Notes under the pieces: generated by a model
What the model was told of the DNA's origin: nothing
The model's database searches: none
Seen by the model: only the letters and a program-made list of their open reading frames with translations
Part shown: piece by piece, positions 11,276 to 20,678 of the stretch
How the letters are laid out: every line of letters starts with the position of its first letter
Numbering within the stretch: position 1 is the stretch's first letter
Program-made: the position numbers and the translations under genes
Assembly (NCBI RefSeq): GCF_905171775.1
Contig: NC_053492.1
Coordinates: forward strand, 189,803,317-189,867,316
Direction: 5' to 3'
Source: Rana temporaria
Taxonomy: Eukaryota > Chordata > Amphibia > Anura > Ranidae
Length of the DNA stretch: 64,000 nucleotides

Positions 11276-13200
11276 ACACTGTATTGTCAATGTCTACTAC
11301 TACTATTACAGCTCAGTCAAGACACCTGTGTCCCAATTTTTTGGTACACTATTGACTACTATGACCACTACTGATGCTGTAAAGTATTCCCCAAGTGTTT
11401 TTATGCTATGTATTACTATTACCACTACTGCTTGTAAATCATGCCTGTGTGATACTTAGTGGGAATGCTTTAATAAGCATTCCTAGTATGGATACCCATA
11501 AATGTATTAATCTTAATTAGTGTGAATGCTTTAATAAACATTTCCAGTATTGATATCCGTAAATTTAGTAATCTTATTATTCCTTACGTTTTTTGGTTCT
11601 GCGTAACTTCGGCATACTTTCAGCTATTGAGACCATTCAACTGTAAAAATGTTCGTCTCTTTCAGCAAATGATGGGACTTCTTCAAGTTTTTTCCTACTT
11701 TTTACACTTTTATAAATTTTAAGCTTTTAGACCCTTTTTTTAACATTGAAGTCAATGAGAACATCCTTTTCCCCTTTGAATTCACATGCCCTGCCAAAAG
11801 TTTCAGCTACTTCATACTTTCACTTACAGACACTGAAAAAACTGTAAAGCGATCACTAAATATTTAGCTATCCGGCTATGACTTTTCAGATCCTTATCGT
11901 TTACAATTTTGGTGAAAATGCAATTTACGTTTTGCTAATTTTTCACAAAAATGCGATAGGTTATAATGTAATCCTATGGAGGGGATTTAGAGTCTGTCAT
12001 GTGACCTTAACATTGGAGATCTTTGTAATTAAAAATATCTTCACAAAAAGGGGAAACAAATTGGTCTCACGCCCACAAGATCTACTTTTCATACACAATT
12101 TTTATATCAAAACGTAGCTATGCTTGTCTGGTTTATGGCAATGTGATCAATTCTGCGATACGTATTTTAGTTTTAGTTATTGGAGCAACAGCCAGAAATT
12201 ATGTCTCATAGACTCTCATGTTAAATTATCTAAAAAATGTTGCTGCAGAACTCACAAAGACGCTCTTTTCTAAATCGCAGACATGGCCACATTTTTAAGT
12301 TTATCTACATAAATTTCATATCGATACGTTTACAAGGGCCGTGTATTTCAAACGGTGTAGTCGTTGTATCAATTGCATGTACGTTTGAGGATTTATTAAG
12401 CTTTGTTTGGAGGCTTAAATCATGTATTAGATCTGTGAATTAAAAGCGTTTGTAATGTTATTTCTTTCCATAAATCACTTTCCTGACCTCAGTGCAATAT
12501 TCCTCCTCACTGACCTGGGGGGGAGGGGAAACCTATTGAGGGGGGAGGGGCGACCAGGAAGTCAGCATACTCTATACTTTGCAGATAGAGAAAGAAGCTG
12601 TGTGTCCTAAAGATAGTGTAGTGGTTATGGTGAATGTCTTTGGCAAGGGGCTCACCAATTAAGCTATTCAGCATTCCCACTCGCATTTTCCTCAGGAAAT
12701 GCATTGTCTAGTTATATTATATTTTAATACTCCTGCTGCTGCCTCCATGCTGAGTAAAGCTTCATGACCTCTCTGGCACAGCGGATCCACCAACAGCCTC
12801 CGCTACAAGCTACCAGACCGGATCTAAACAGCAAGTGTAACTATAACAATGAACCTTATGTTAAACCCTGTTTTGCGGCATTTATACTGCAACCATTGGG
12901 CTGTCTGCAAGAGCTCATCTGCATTCTCTCTCTTTCTTGCTCTCCCTCTCTCTCTCTTTGTATATATATATATATTGTTGCTTTTGTTATGTTCATTTTT
13001 CAACAGTTTATTTTGTGTTCGTCGTGTCTGTGTCGTGTGCTTTAGTTTGTCCTAGGTTACTGTTAAATAAAATAATAGTATAAAATGTTTTTGCTTATTA
13101 TGAAGTTAAATGTGTTGATGTTGATTTGTTTGATGTGAAGTTAGATGTGTTGAAAAACCTACAAATCTATCTCAAAAAGAAATGAAACATTTCCAAAAAA
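11276..13200. other. AT-rich noncoding segment of the inner hAT
   Basis: After a decayed tail of the satellite (to about 11400), 11460-11575 holds a 60-bp imperfect tandem duplication (gaatgctttaataa...). No frame in 11500-13200 has recognisable protein features. Local simple sequence includes G-rich runs at 12517-12551 and a (ta) run at 12961-12975. I see no gene; it may be spacer between the 3' ends of the two convergent genes. Confidence 0.5.
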
Positions 13201-13205
13201 TAATA

Positions 13206-13211
13206 TTTATT
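13206..13211 (-). terminator. Polyadenylation signal AATAAA of the Myb/SANT-like gene
   Basis: tttatt on the + strand reads AATAAA on the minus strand, 16 bases after the stop codon of exon 4 (13227-13229). Its position agrees with it ending the spliced transcript described below. Confidence 0.6.
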
Positions 13212-13226
13212 AACAAAAACATAATT

Positions 13227-13402
13227 TCAGATATAACTCTGATTGAGCTTCTGAAGGCGCTCCATCTTCTCTATATTTTTTAATTGCTGCTGCTCCAGCA
13301 GCACATTTTGCTGAATAAGGTAGCGGATCTGGCGCTGATTTGCCTGGATCCTCAGGTGGGTAGTCTTTATGAGCGCGTTCTGCCTCATCATCTTTCTTGA
13401 TA
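13227..13402 (-). CDS. Myb/SANT-like gene, exon 4 (coiled-coil C-terminus)
   Basis: 176 bp, acceptor ttatatcctaacag. It encodes VSRKMMRQNALIKTTHL, then a Gln/Leu-rich heptad-like segment ending NQSYI and TGA. C-terminal coiled coils are typical of this protein class and suggest dimerisation. Confidence 0.72.
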
Positions 13403-16400
13403 CTGTTAGGATATAATAAAAAAAAAAATTAGATTTAAAATAACGTTACCAAATAAATAAAACATTTTTTTTGCTTATTAATCAATCATTATCATGTGTA
13501 TACACTTGTTATGTGTCTAACACATCCCGGGAGTGCAGAATTATTAGGCAAATGAGTATTTGGACCACATCATCCTCTTTATACATGTTGTCTTACTCCA
13601 AGTTGTATAGGCTCGAAAGCCTACTACAGATTAGGCATATTAGGTAATGTACATCTCTGTAATGAGAAGGTGTGTGGTCTAATGACATCAACACTCTATA
13701 TCAGTTGTGCATAATTATTAGTCAATTTCCTTTTCTTTGTCAAAATGGGCCAAAAGAAGGATTTGACAGACTCTGAAAAGTCCAAAATAGAGAGATATCT
13801 AGCAGAGGGATGCAGCACTCTTAAAGTTGCAAAGCTTCTGAAGCGTGATCATCAAACAAAAGAAGCGTGTGGAAAAACAAAGGTGCAAAATAACTGCCCA
13901 TGAACTGAGAAAAGTTAAGCGTGCAGCTGCCAAGATGACACTTGCCACAAGATTGGCCATATTTCAGAGCTGCAACATCACTGGGGTGCCCAAAAGCACA
14001 AGGTGTGCAATACCCAGAGACATGGCCAAGGTAAGAAAGGCTGAAAGACGATGACCACTGAACAAGACACACAAGCTGCAACGTCAAGACTGTGCCAATA
14101 AATATCTCAAGAAAGATTTTTCTAAGGTTTTATGGACTGCTGAAATGAGAGTGAGTCTTGATGGGCCAGATGGAAGAGCCCGTGGCTGGATTGGTAAAGG
14201 GCAGGGAGCTCCAGTCCGACTCAGACGCCAGCAAGGTGGTGGTGGAGTACTGGTTTGGGCTGGTATCATCAAAGATGAGCTTGTGGGGCCTTTTCGGATT
14301 GAGGATGGAGTCAAGCTCAACTCCCAGTCCTACTGCCAGATTATGGAAGAGACCTTCTTCAAGCAGTGGTACAGGAAAAAGTCACCACCCTTCAAGAAAA
14401 ACATGATTTTCATGCAGGACAATGCTCCATCACACGTGTCAAAGTACTCCACAGCGTGGCTGGCAAGAAAGGGTATTAAATAAAAAAAAGTAATGACATG
14501 GCCTCCTTGTTCACCTGATCTGAACCCCATTGAGAACCTGTGGTCCATCATCAAATGTGGGATTTACAAGGAGGGAAAACAGTACACCTCTCTGAACAGT
14601 GTCTGGGAGGCTGTGGTTGCTGCTGCACGCAATGTTGATGGTGAACAGATCAAAACACTGACAGAATCCATGGATGTCAGGCTTTTGAGTGTCCTTGCAA
14701 AGAAAGGTGGCTATATTGGTCACTGATTTGTTTTTGTTTTGTTTTTAAATGTCAGAAATGTGTATTTGTGAATGTTGAGATGTTATATTGGTTTCACTTT
14801 TAAAAATAAATCATTGAAATGGGTATATATTTATTTTTTGGTTAAGTTGCCTAAAAATTCTGCACCGTAATAGTAGTCACCTGCACACACAGATATCCCC
14901 CGAAAATAACTAACACTAAAAACAAACTAAAAACTACTTCCAAAAAAATTCAGCTTTGATATTAATGAGTTTTTGGGGTTCATTGAGAACATGGTTGTTG
15001 TTCAATAATAAAATGAATCCTCAAAAATACAACTTGCCTAATAATTATGCACTACCTGTATACTTCTAGCATCAATACCATATTATGGTTCTACAATCTG
15101 ACAGGTGCGCTTTATATGTTGTCCATTTTTATATCTACATTTTATTGTTGAAATGTTATTAATAATTGTGCACATATTTACCTTCCTGAACGAGGCTCAC
15201 AGGACCGCACTCTTCCTCCTGCTCTTCTGCTTCAGAAGTTGGGGTGGTGGGGGGGGGAAGCTCCTCAGCTTGCTCCTCAGCAGGAGCTGGGGTTGGGGAG
15301 TGGGAGGGCCCTGGCTGCTCCTCTTCATCCATCTCCTCCTCTGCCGCATCCTCCTCTGCCGCATCCTCCTCCTCCTCCTCATCGGCCTGGCGCCTTCTGC
15401 GCTTGGCGCGGACAACTGGCATTGGAGCTCCTATAATAACACAATGTTCATATATTATAAAAATGTTTTCTAATGACGTATGCAAATTCTGTGTACTCTG
15501 CTGTATTGTATATGAATACAAATTGATTTATATAGACAGTTAACCAATGGGACAATGTTATATTAAAGGGTCTTGTGGGCACTACAGGGGACTGAGCGTG
15601 AGCTGGGATGCAACCATGTTAAAATGAGCTGTTTTTGTCTCCTTTGTTTTGTTCAGACCATCTCATGTTAAAAAAAGGGCCTGATGGAGCACACGGGATT
15701 ACTATAACAACCCCACTCCTAACACAGGAATTTAGTGGTAATCTATATATATAAAACTCAACGTGTGTGTGTGCATAAATGTATGTATGTATGTATGTAT
15801 GTATGTATGTATGTTCCAGCATCACGTACAAACGGCTAAAGATATTTATATGAAACTTGGCACACAGGTTACTTATATGTCAGCCACAAACATAGGATAG
15901 GTGGTTTAAACCTTACCCACCCCCACTTGCCATGGTCGGGGTTTTTCTTTAAAGTCCCATGCAAAGCAATGGGAAAATTATGTTCCCACATAACTTCTGT
16001 GTTCCTGTCTGCTGTCCCATGTCTTTTTTCAACAGTACTATGAATACCTTGGCTGGTGCTGATATATGTTAGCACAACATGGCATCTTGGTTAACAACAT
16101 CTGACCTTACATGAATTACATATGACCTTACATAACTGTCACCAAAGGAGCTGCGGTGGCTCCACGCGATTGCCACTGCACTGACAAGTGATTCACCTCT
16201 GCAGCTAGGGGTTTCGGATCCCGCTCTCGGCTACCTGTGAATTGCGTTTGGTGGTCTCAGCCCCGCCCCTGGTGGGTGTGCTATGCGAGGTTGGGTTGGG
16301 AGGACCCCCTCACACCCGCCATTGCCAACCGGGGCATGGAGAAAGGTGGCAGATTGTCTCTGGGGGAGGCCTCCCAACTCCTGCAGGCCGGCTCCTCTCT

Positions 16401-17713
16401 CTTTCGAGTTCACGCACAAAATACACTTTTTAAAAAAAAAACATAACTGTCAACAATAACTTACCTGGATGATATTTAGCCCGAAGACGTCTGACCTGAT
16501 CCATTTGGCGCCTCTTCAGGTCAGACCACTTCTTGACAATTGCATTGTGGTCGTGTTGGCCGCCAAAGTCAGCGATTAGGGCGCTGACCACAGCCCTTTT
16601 CTCTGGCTGCCTCCGCAGCTTATCGTATCCTGTTTCCAGGAACTTCTGCAAGATGAAGAACAAAGTATATTGTAATACTTCTGTTGACAGCCTTATGGAT
16701 ATATGACGTAAATGTATGCTATTCAACAATTGGAAGCATTCTCGCCTTATTAATCAATGACAGGGGTAACATGAAAGATTTTATATCCTGCCATTTCGGT
16801 TGCCACCTTTTTTGCATAAATATAGCAGCCATTATCATTTGCATAATTATGAATATATTATTAACAACACAGGATACACGTATAGGGGAGATATGCGTTG
16901 CTAACTCTTTTCCCTGTCAGGAGCCTAACGCCCCGGGGGTCAGAGACGGGACCTTTTCGGAGGGCCACTGACGTATGTACCCGTCGCAGTTTTTTGTGAT
17001 GTCACTCTTTAGGTGTGTGCACATTTTTCACTGCATCCGGGTGGAGTTTTTGGGTTGTGTTTTGCACGCCACAGGCTTTTCAACAGGAAAAAAACAGCTG
17101 GAGGCAGAATGGTTGCAAAACACTACGGGTTTGTTACCTAACTCTGGGTTTCAAGACCAGTCCACCTCCAGCTGTTGCAAAACTACTACTCCCATCAGCC
17201 ACGGTCTGTCAGTGCATGCTAAGAATTTTACTTTTGCTGCATCTAGGGTGCCACAGTTTAGAGACCCGTGCATAAAGGCCTGAAAAATGGGGGCCTGCAG
17301 AACTTACAATACTAGAAGTGCCAGCATTCCCAGGCATGCTGGAAGTTGTAGTTCTGCAACATCTAAAGGGCAATATGTATTCGAACGTCCTTGGGCCTTG
17401 AGGACACTGAAGTCAGGACGTTCGCATACGTCCTATGTCCAATAAAATGTTAAATTCATTATGCTAAATAACAAGGAAAAGTGCTTAAATACACATTTGC
17501 CAACCAGGGTGTCTGCAGCTGTCCAGGCATGCTGGGACTTGTAGTTTTGTAAAAGCAGGAGACACATTTTTTGTGAAATACTAATATCTGATCATATATA
17601 CTAACTTTTAAACTAGACTAAAATGCAGTTGAAGATAATGAAATAACAGTGGTCAAAATACTTACACAAATCAGCATCTTTTCCTCAGATACAGTGAAAT
17701 TACTTCCAACCAT
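13227..17713 (-). CDS. Spliced Myb/SANT-like DNA-binding protein gene, four exons, 217 aa
   Basis: Exons (transcript order): 17713-17666, 16645-16465, 15430-15182, 13402-13227. All introns have GT donors (gtaagt, gtaagt, gtaaat) and AG acceptors with T-rich tracts, in phases 0, 1 and 1, and the joined frame is open to a TGA. Residues 1 to about 75 form a Myb/SANT-like helix-turn-helix of the Myb_DNA-bind_5 type (NFTVSEEKMLIC joined to KFLETGYDKL..., then VKKWSDLKRRQ). Exon 3 has a basic patch (RAKRRRR) and an acidic/Pro-rich linker. Exon 4 is Gln-rich and probably coiled coil (LIQQNVLLEQQQLKNIEKME). Such proteins accompany PIF/Harbinger transposases and occur as host genes; here it lies wholly inside a hAT element, convergent with its transposase. 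A DNA-binding partner role is inferred. A start at 17824 would add 37 residues, but the ATG at 17713 has a better context (aagATGg). Confidence 0.75.
13518..15059 (+). mobile_element. Tc1/mariner-type transposon in intron 3 of the Myb/SANT-like gene
   Basis: Inverted ends carry gtgcagaattattaggcaa at the left (about 13534) and ttgcctaataattatgcac at the right (to about 15053). A broken transposase lies between: MGQKKDLTDSEKSKIERYL from 13745, then frames at 13845, 14145 and 14493 carrying FMQDNAPSHV (second Asp) and PDLNPIENLW (catalytic Glu region), ending ...KKGGYIGH. Frameshifts and a stop at about 14480 inactivate it. Outer limits are approximate. Confidence 0.82.
15182..15430 (-). CDS. 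Myb/SANT-like gene, exon 3 (basic patch and acidic linker)
   Basis: 249 bp, acceptor gttattatag, donor gtaaat, phase 1 in and out. It encodes GAPMPVVRAKRRRR, a likely nuclear localisation signal, followed by Glu/Ala repeats from GAGGA-type codons and a Pro/Thr-rich stretch. The frame closes in intron on both sides, which agrees with exon status. Confidence 0.72.
15742..16129 (+). mobile_element. Possible Helitron 5' end fragment
   Basis: The sequence starts tctatatatataaaactcaa, has (tg)n and (tatg)n runs, then ttccagcatcacgtacaaac, aaagatatttatatgaaacttggcacaca and acataggata. This order resembles 5' ends of vertebrate Helitron-type elements. No 3' hairpin/CTRR end is identified and there is no Rep/helicase coding sequence. 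Assignment is from memory of the family and is tentative. Confidence 0.4.
16142..16440 (+). mobile_element. tRNA-derived SINE with target duplication
   Basis: The body runs from aaaggagctgcggtggctcc, with an A-box-like segment (gtggctccacgcg) and a B-box-like segment (ggtttcggatcc, 16210-16221), to a terminal A run at 16431-16440. The 12-base direct repeat acataactgtca flanks it (16130-16141 and 16441-16452). Polymerase III boxes plus an A tail and duplication identify a SINE. It sits in intron 2 of the Myb/SANT-like gene, beside the exon 2 donor. Confidence 0.75.
16465..16645 (-). CDS. Myb/SANT-like gene, exon 2 (core of DNA-binding domain)
   Basis: 181 bp, acceptor ttcttcatcttgcag, donor gtaagt. 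It encodes helices two and three of the domain with the signature VKKWSDLKRRQ near the end. It enters in phase 0 and leaves in phase 1. A SINE is inserted about 10 bases beyond the donor and has not damaged it. Confidence 0.75.
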
Positions 17714-17783
17714 CTTGCTCTGCGATTGCGTTGCGATCATAAAGTTGGAAACTGGCAAGGGTCCAGGAAATGGTCGCGTGTTG
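16899..17783. repeat. 885-bp tandem duplication, left copy
   Basis: actcttttccctgtcaggag to gaaatggtcgcgtgttgttc recurs at 17847-18733 with about 95% identity by eye (offset 948 bp). The unit includes an exon 1, part of intron 1 and two segments resembling a widespread vertebrate repeat end (gcatgctgg(a/g)a(g/c)ttgtagtt). Unequal exchange is the simplest cause. Confidence 0.85.
17666..17713 (-). CDS. Myb/SANT-like gene, exon 1 (copy a)
   Basis: This exon encodes the first 16 residues (MVGSNFTVSEEKMLIC), the first helix of the Myb/SANT-like domain, and ends at a consensus donor (gtaagt). The frame joins in phase 0 to exon 2. It lies in the left copy of an 885-bp duplication, so a near-identical first exon exists upstream. 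Confidence 0.7.
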
Positions 17784-17846
17784 TTCGCGTGTTGATTGCG
17801 CTGCTTGGACCGAGATGGGTCCATATGGCTTCGGCTGTATGGACCA

Positions 17847-18733
17847 CAGTAACTCTTTTCCCTGTCAGGAGCCTAACGCCCCGGGGGGTCAGAGACGGGA
17901 CCTTTTCGGAGGACCACTGACGTATGCAACCGTCGCAGTTTTTTGTGATGTCACTCTTTAGGTGTGTGCAAATTTTTCCTTGCACCGGGTGGAGTTTTTG
18001 GGTTGTGTTTTGCACGCCACAGGCTTTTCAACAGAAAATAACCAGCTGGAGGCAGAATGGTTGCAAAACACTACGGGTTTGTTACCTAACTCTGGGTTTC
18101 AAGACCAGTCCAACTCCAGCTGTTGCAAAACTACTACTCCCATCAGCCACGGTCTGTCAGTGCATGCTAAGAATTTTACTTTTGCTGCATCTAGGGTGCC
18201 ACAGTTTAGAGACCCGTGCATAAAGGCCTGAAAAATGGGGGCCTGCAGAACTTACAATACTAGAAGTGCCAGCATTCCCAGGCATGCTGGAAGTTGTAGT
18301 TCTGCAACATCTAAAGGGCAATATGTATTCGAACGTCCTTGGGCCTTGAGGACACTGAAGTCAGGACGTTCGCATACGTCCTATGTCCAATAAAATGTTA
18401 AATTCATTATGCTAAATAACAAGGAAAAGTGCCTAAATACACATTTGCCAACCAGGGTGTCTGCAGCTGTCCAGGCATGCTGGGACTTGTAGTTTTGTAA
18501 AAGCAGGAGACACATTTTTTGTGAAATACTAATATCTGATCATATATACTAACTTTTAAACTAGACTTAAATGCAGTTGAAGATGATGAAATAACAGTGG
18601 TCAAAATACTTACACAAATCAGCAACTTTTCCTCAGACTTAGTGAAATTGCTTCCAACCATGTTGCTGTGTGATTGCGCTGCGATCATAAGTTGGAAACT
18701 GGCATGGCTCCAGGAAATGGTCGCGTGTTGTTC
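17847..18733. repeat. 885-bp tandem duplication, right copy
   Basis: Partner of 16899-17783. It carries the second exon 1 (18614-18661). The 63 bp between copies (17784-17846) is additional sequence. Confidence 0.85.
18614..18661 (-). CDS. Myb/SANT-like gene, duplicated alternative exon 1 (copy b)
   Basis: This exon encodes MVGSNFTKSEEKLLIC and has the same gtaagt donor and ATG context as copy a, with two residue changes (V to K, M to L). It is nearer the element's right end and its CCAAT array, so it may be the original first exon. Splicing either copy to exon 2 leaves the frame open. Confidence 0.65.
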
Positions 18734-19484
18734 GCGCAATTGCGCATGCGCGATCGAAAAATCGCAATCGCAATATGTATTTTGGTTAAAATATCATACA
18801 TATTCGATTTCAGAGTGCTGCTACAGCAGTTTTCGAAATATCTGCAATCAATTTCGCATTCGCATGTTGCGATATTTCGATAACATATCAGGAATATTCT
18901 GAGCCAATCAGAGCGCTCCTCCAGCATATCTCGAAATTGCGCAATAAATATCGCATTCGCATGTTGCGATATTTCGATAAAATATCACGAATATTCTGAG
19001 CCAATCAGAGCGCTCCTCCAGCATATCTCGAAATTCCGCAATAAATATCGCATTCGCATGTTGCGATATTTCGATAAAATATCACGAATATTCTGAGCCA
19101 ATCAGAGCGCTCCTCCAGCATATCTCGAAATTCCGCAATTAATATCGCATTCGCATGTTGCGATATTTCGATAAAATATCACGAATATTCTAAGCCAATC
19201 AGAGCGCTCCTCCAGCATATCTCGAAATTCCGCAATAAATATCGCATTCGCATGTTGCGATATTTCGATAAAATATCACGAATATTCTAAGCCAATCAGA
19301 GCGCTCCTACCGCAGTTATTAAAAAATCGCAATTATTTTCGCATTCGCAATAGCGAAAAATCGCAATCAATTAATTTTGATAAAATATCACGAATATTCG
19401 AATTTAGCGAATATATCTCGAATATTCGAATATATATTCGAGATATATCGCGAAATCGAATATGGCATATTCTGCTCAACACTA
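18734..19484. promoter_or_regulatory. Right subterminal region: 97-bp repeats with CCAAT boxes
   Basis: (g/a)agccaatcagagcgctcct occurs at 18901, 18998, 19095, 19192 and 19289, an exact 97-bp period. Each unit also carries ctcgaaatt(c/g)cgcaat, tcgcattcgcatgttgcgat and tttcgataaaatatcacgaatattct. Beyond 19310 come gaatattcg palindromes to the terminus. The array lies directly upstream of the Myb/SANT-like exons (-) and shares agccaatcagag with the transposase promoter. It probably serves as both promoter and transposase- or partner-binding array; that role is inferred. Confidence 0.7.
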
Positions 19485-19492
19485 CTACTGGG
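19485..19492 (+). repeat. Right 8-bp target-site duplication (ctactggg)
   Basis: An exact copy of 2725-2732, directly after the terminus CTCAACACTA at 19484. The outer transposase frame resumes through it (YWVGRLD). The identical repeats show that everything from 2733 to 19484 arrived as one insertion, later enlarged by secondary insertions. Confidence 0.9.
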
Positions 19493-19710
19493 TGGGCAGG
19501 CTTGACCTCTGGCCAGAGCTTGCAAAATTTGCAATGGAACTGTTGGCTTGCCCCTCGTCCAGTGTCTTGTCCGAAAGGACATTCAGCGCAGCAGGGGGGG
19601 TCGTGACCGATAAGTGCACTCGCCTAGCTCACGATAGTGTTGACTACCTTACATTTCTAAAAATGAATGAGGCATGGATCTCTGAGGAATTCAACACATG
19701 TGACCAGTAG
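19493..19710 (+). pseudogene. Outer hAT transposase, C-terminal dimerisation region
   Basis: The frame continues from 2732 in register: GRLDLWPELAKFAMELL, then SVLSERTFSAAGG and TFLKMNEAWI, ending at TAG (19708-19710). These are the hallmarks of the hAT C-terminus and parallel the inner copy's YWVARLD...SERTFSAAGG. It is separated from its N-terminal half by the 16.75-kb insertion. Confidence 0.9.
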
Positions 19711-19863
19711 ACCATGTTTGATTCAAATTCCGCATGACAGGCCACAAATATCCGCCACCACCCTTAACAATTCCTGGTCCCTGTCTTAGGTAAATACAGC
19801 GGCATAAAAGGCATTTTATGTCCGTTGAATGCCTAATTTTTGGGGCCTGCACTTATTTATCCT

Positions 19864-20312
19864 GTGAATGCCTAATGTACCTCCAGCCACAGAATACAAA
19901 GTTGTTTGCTGTCAGGTGAACGCCTGTGGGATAATTTTTGGGGCCTGTACTGGCCGGCACTTACTTCTGTATCCGGTGAATGCCTAATGTACCACCAGCC
20001 ACAGAATACAAAGTTGTTTGCTGTCAGGTGAACGCCTGTGGGCTAATTTGTGGGGCCTGTACTGGCCGGCACTTACTTCTGTATCTGGTGAATGCCTAAT
20101 GTACCACCAGCCACAGAATACAAAGTTGTTTGCTGTCAGGTGAACGCATGTGGAATAATTTTTGGGGCCTGTAATGGGTGGCACTTACTTCTGTATCCGG
20201 TGAATGCCTAATGTACCACCAGCCACAGAATACAAAGTTGTTTGCTGTCAGGTGAACGCCTGTGGGCTAATTTGTGGGGTCTGTAATGGCCGACACTTAC
20301 TTCTGTATCCGG
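19864..20312. repeat. 112-bp tandem repeat, about four copies, 3' region of outer hAT
   Basis: gtgaatgcctaatgtacc starts copies at 19864, 19976, 20088 and 20200 (112-bp steps). Each contains cagccacagaatacaaagttgtttgctgtcaggtgaacgc. It lies between the transposase stop and the right terminus, mirroring the tandem repeat at the element's left side. Confidence 0.9.
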
Positions 20313-20409
20313 TTTTTCACTTAATACTTCTGGTAGGTCAGTGTCCATGTTGTGGGACTATTTGTGCACAGCTAGTAAGTATTTTGTGGCTGCAAATATG
20401 ACCTGCAGG

Positions 20410-20532
20410 TTTTTAATGTTCGTCTGCCATTAAAGTCAATGGGGCCCGCCGCGAACTTGCGGTTCGCAAACATTTGAGAAAGTTTGCGGTTAGCGTTCAC
20501 GAACCGCCCCGTCAGGTGTTCGTCCATCACTA
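20410..20532. repeat. Right terminal region of the outer hAT
   Basis: The final 120 bp contain gaacttgcggttcgcaaac and gcgttcacgaaccgccccgt, and end gtgttcgtccatcacta. Reversed, the end reads TAGTGATGGACGAACACC. The next 8 bases gttgcaaa are the candidate duplication. Confidence 0.75.
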
Positions 20533-20572
20533 GTTGCAAAGGGAATCATTCCCTCTTACTGCCCCCCTCCAG

Positions 20573-20678
20573 CATAACAGAGGAAGAACTAGAGGAGGAG
20601 GAAGTAGAGGAATATGATTATGTTCCTGTGGAAGCGGACCTAGAAGAATCTGCTTCTGAAGATATTATCTATCTTTAA
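20573..20678 (+). CDS. Candidate terminal exon encoding an acidic C-terminus
   Basis: A pyrimidine tract and AG (ttactgcccccctccag, ending 20572) precede a short frame ITEEELEEEEVEEYDYVPVE...SEDIIYL ending TAA at 20676-20678. The composition is far from random and the acceptor is good, but there is no partner exon in the window. The outer hAT ended only about 40 bases upstream. It could be the last exon of a host gene on the + strand or of another transposon gene. Unrecognised. Confidence 0.3.

Larger units (their letters stand above)
2733..19484 (+). mobile_element. 16.75-kb two-gene hAT transposon
   Basis: Termini are TAGTGTTGCTCACGAATATT at the left and, read inward, TAGTGTTGAGCAGAATATGC at the right: 8 identical bases, then diverged but similar sequence. 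The 8-bp duplication ctactggg flanks both. Subterminal blocks at both ends are made of GAATATTCG/TCGAAAT palindromes and share a CCAAT-containing motif (agccaatcagag). Cargo, left to right: transposase promoter and intact transposase (+), a truncated Tc1 fragment, a 152-bp satellite, about 2 kb of AT-rich noncoding DNA, and a spliced Myb/SANT-like gene (-) whose introns contain a mariner, a SINE and a possible Helitron end. Known hAT elements are usually 2.5-5 kb with one gene, so the size and second gene are unusual. Boundaries are seen; functional unity is inferred. Confidence 0.85.
1..20532 (+). mobile_element. Outer hAT transposon, left end outside the window, internally broken
   Basis: A BED-zinc-finger hAT element can be followed through this region by its transposase pieces (798-1497, 1955-2732, 19485-19710), all on the + strand. 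Its right end is at 20532: reading inward from the right, the end begins TAGTGATGGACGAACACC, a typical hAT terminus, and the next 8 bases (gttgcaaa, 20533-20540) would be the target duplication, whose partner lies left of base 1. The catalytic middle of the transposase is missing and a much larger hAT element interrupts the C-terminal coding part. It cannot make its own transposase. The family assignment is firm; the left limit is not visible. Confidence 0.8.

Noticed and set aside
16145..16225. Possible tRNA gene
   Set aside because: The A- and B-box-like segments belong to a SINE with an A tail and target duplications; no cloverleaf with paired acceptor stem is evident.
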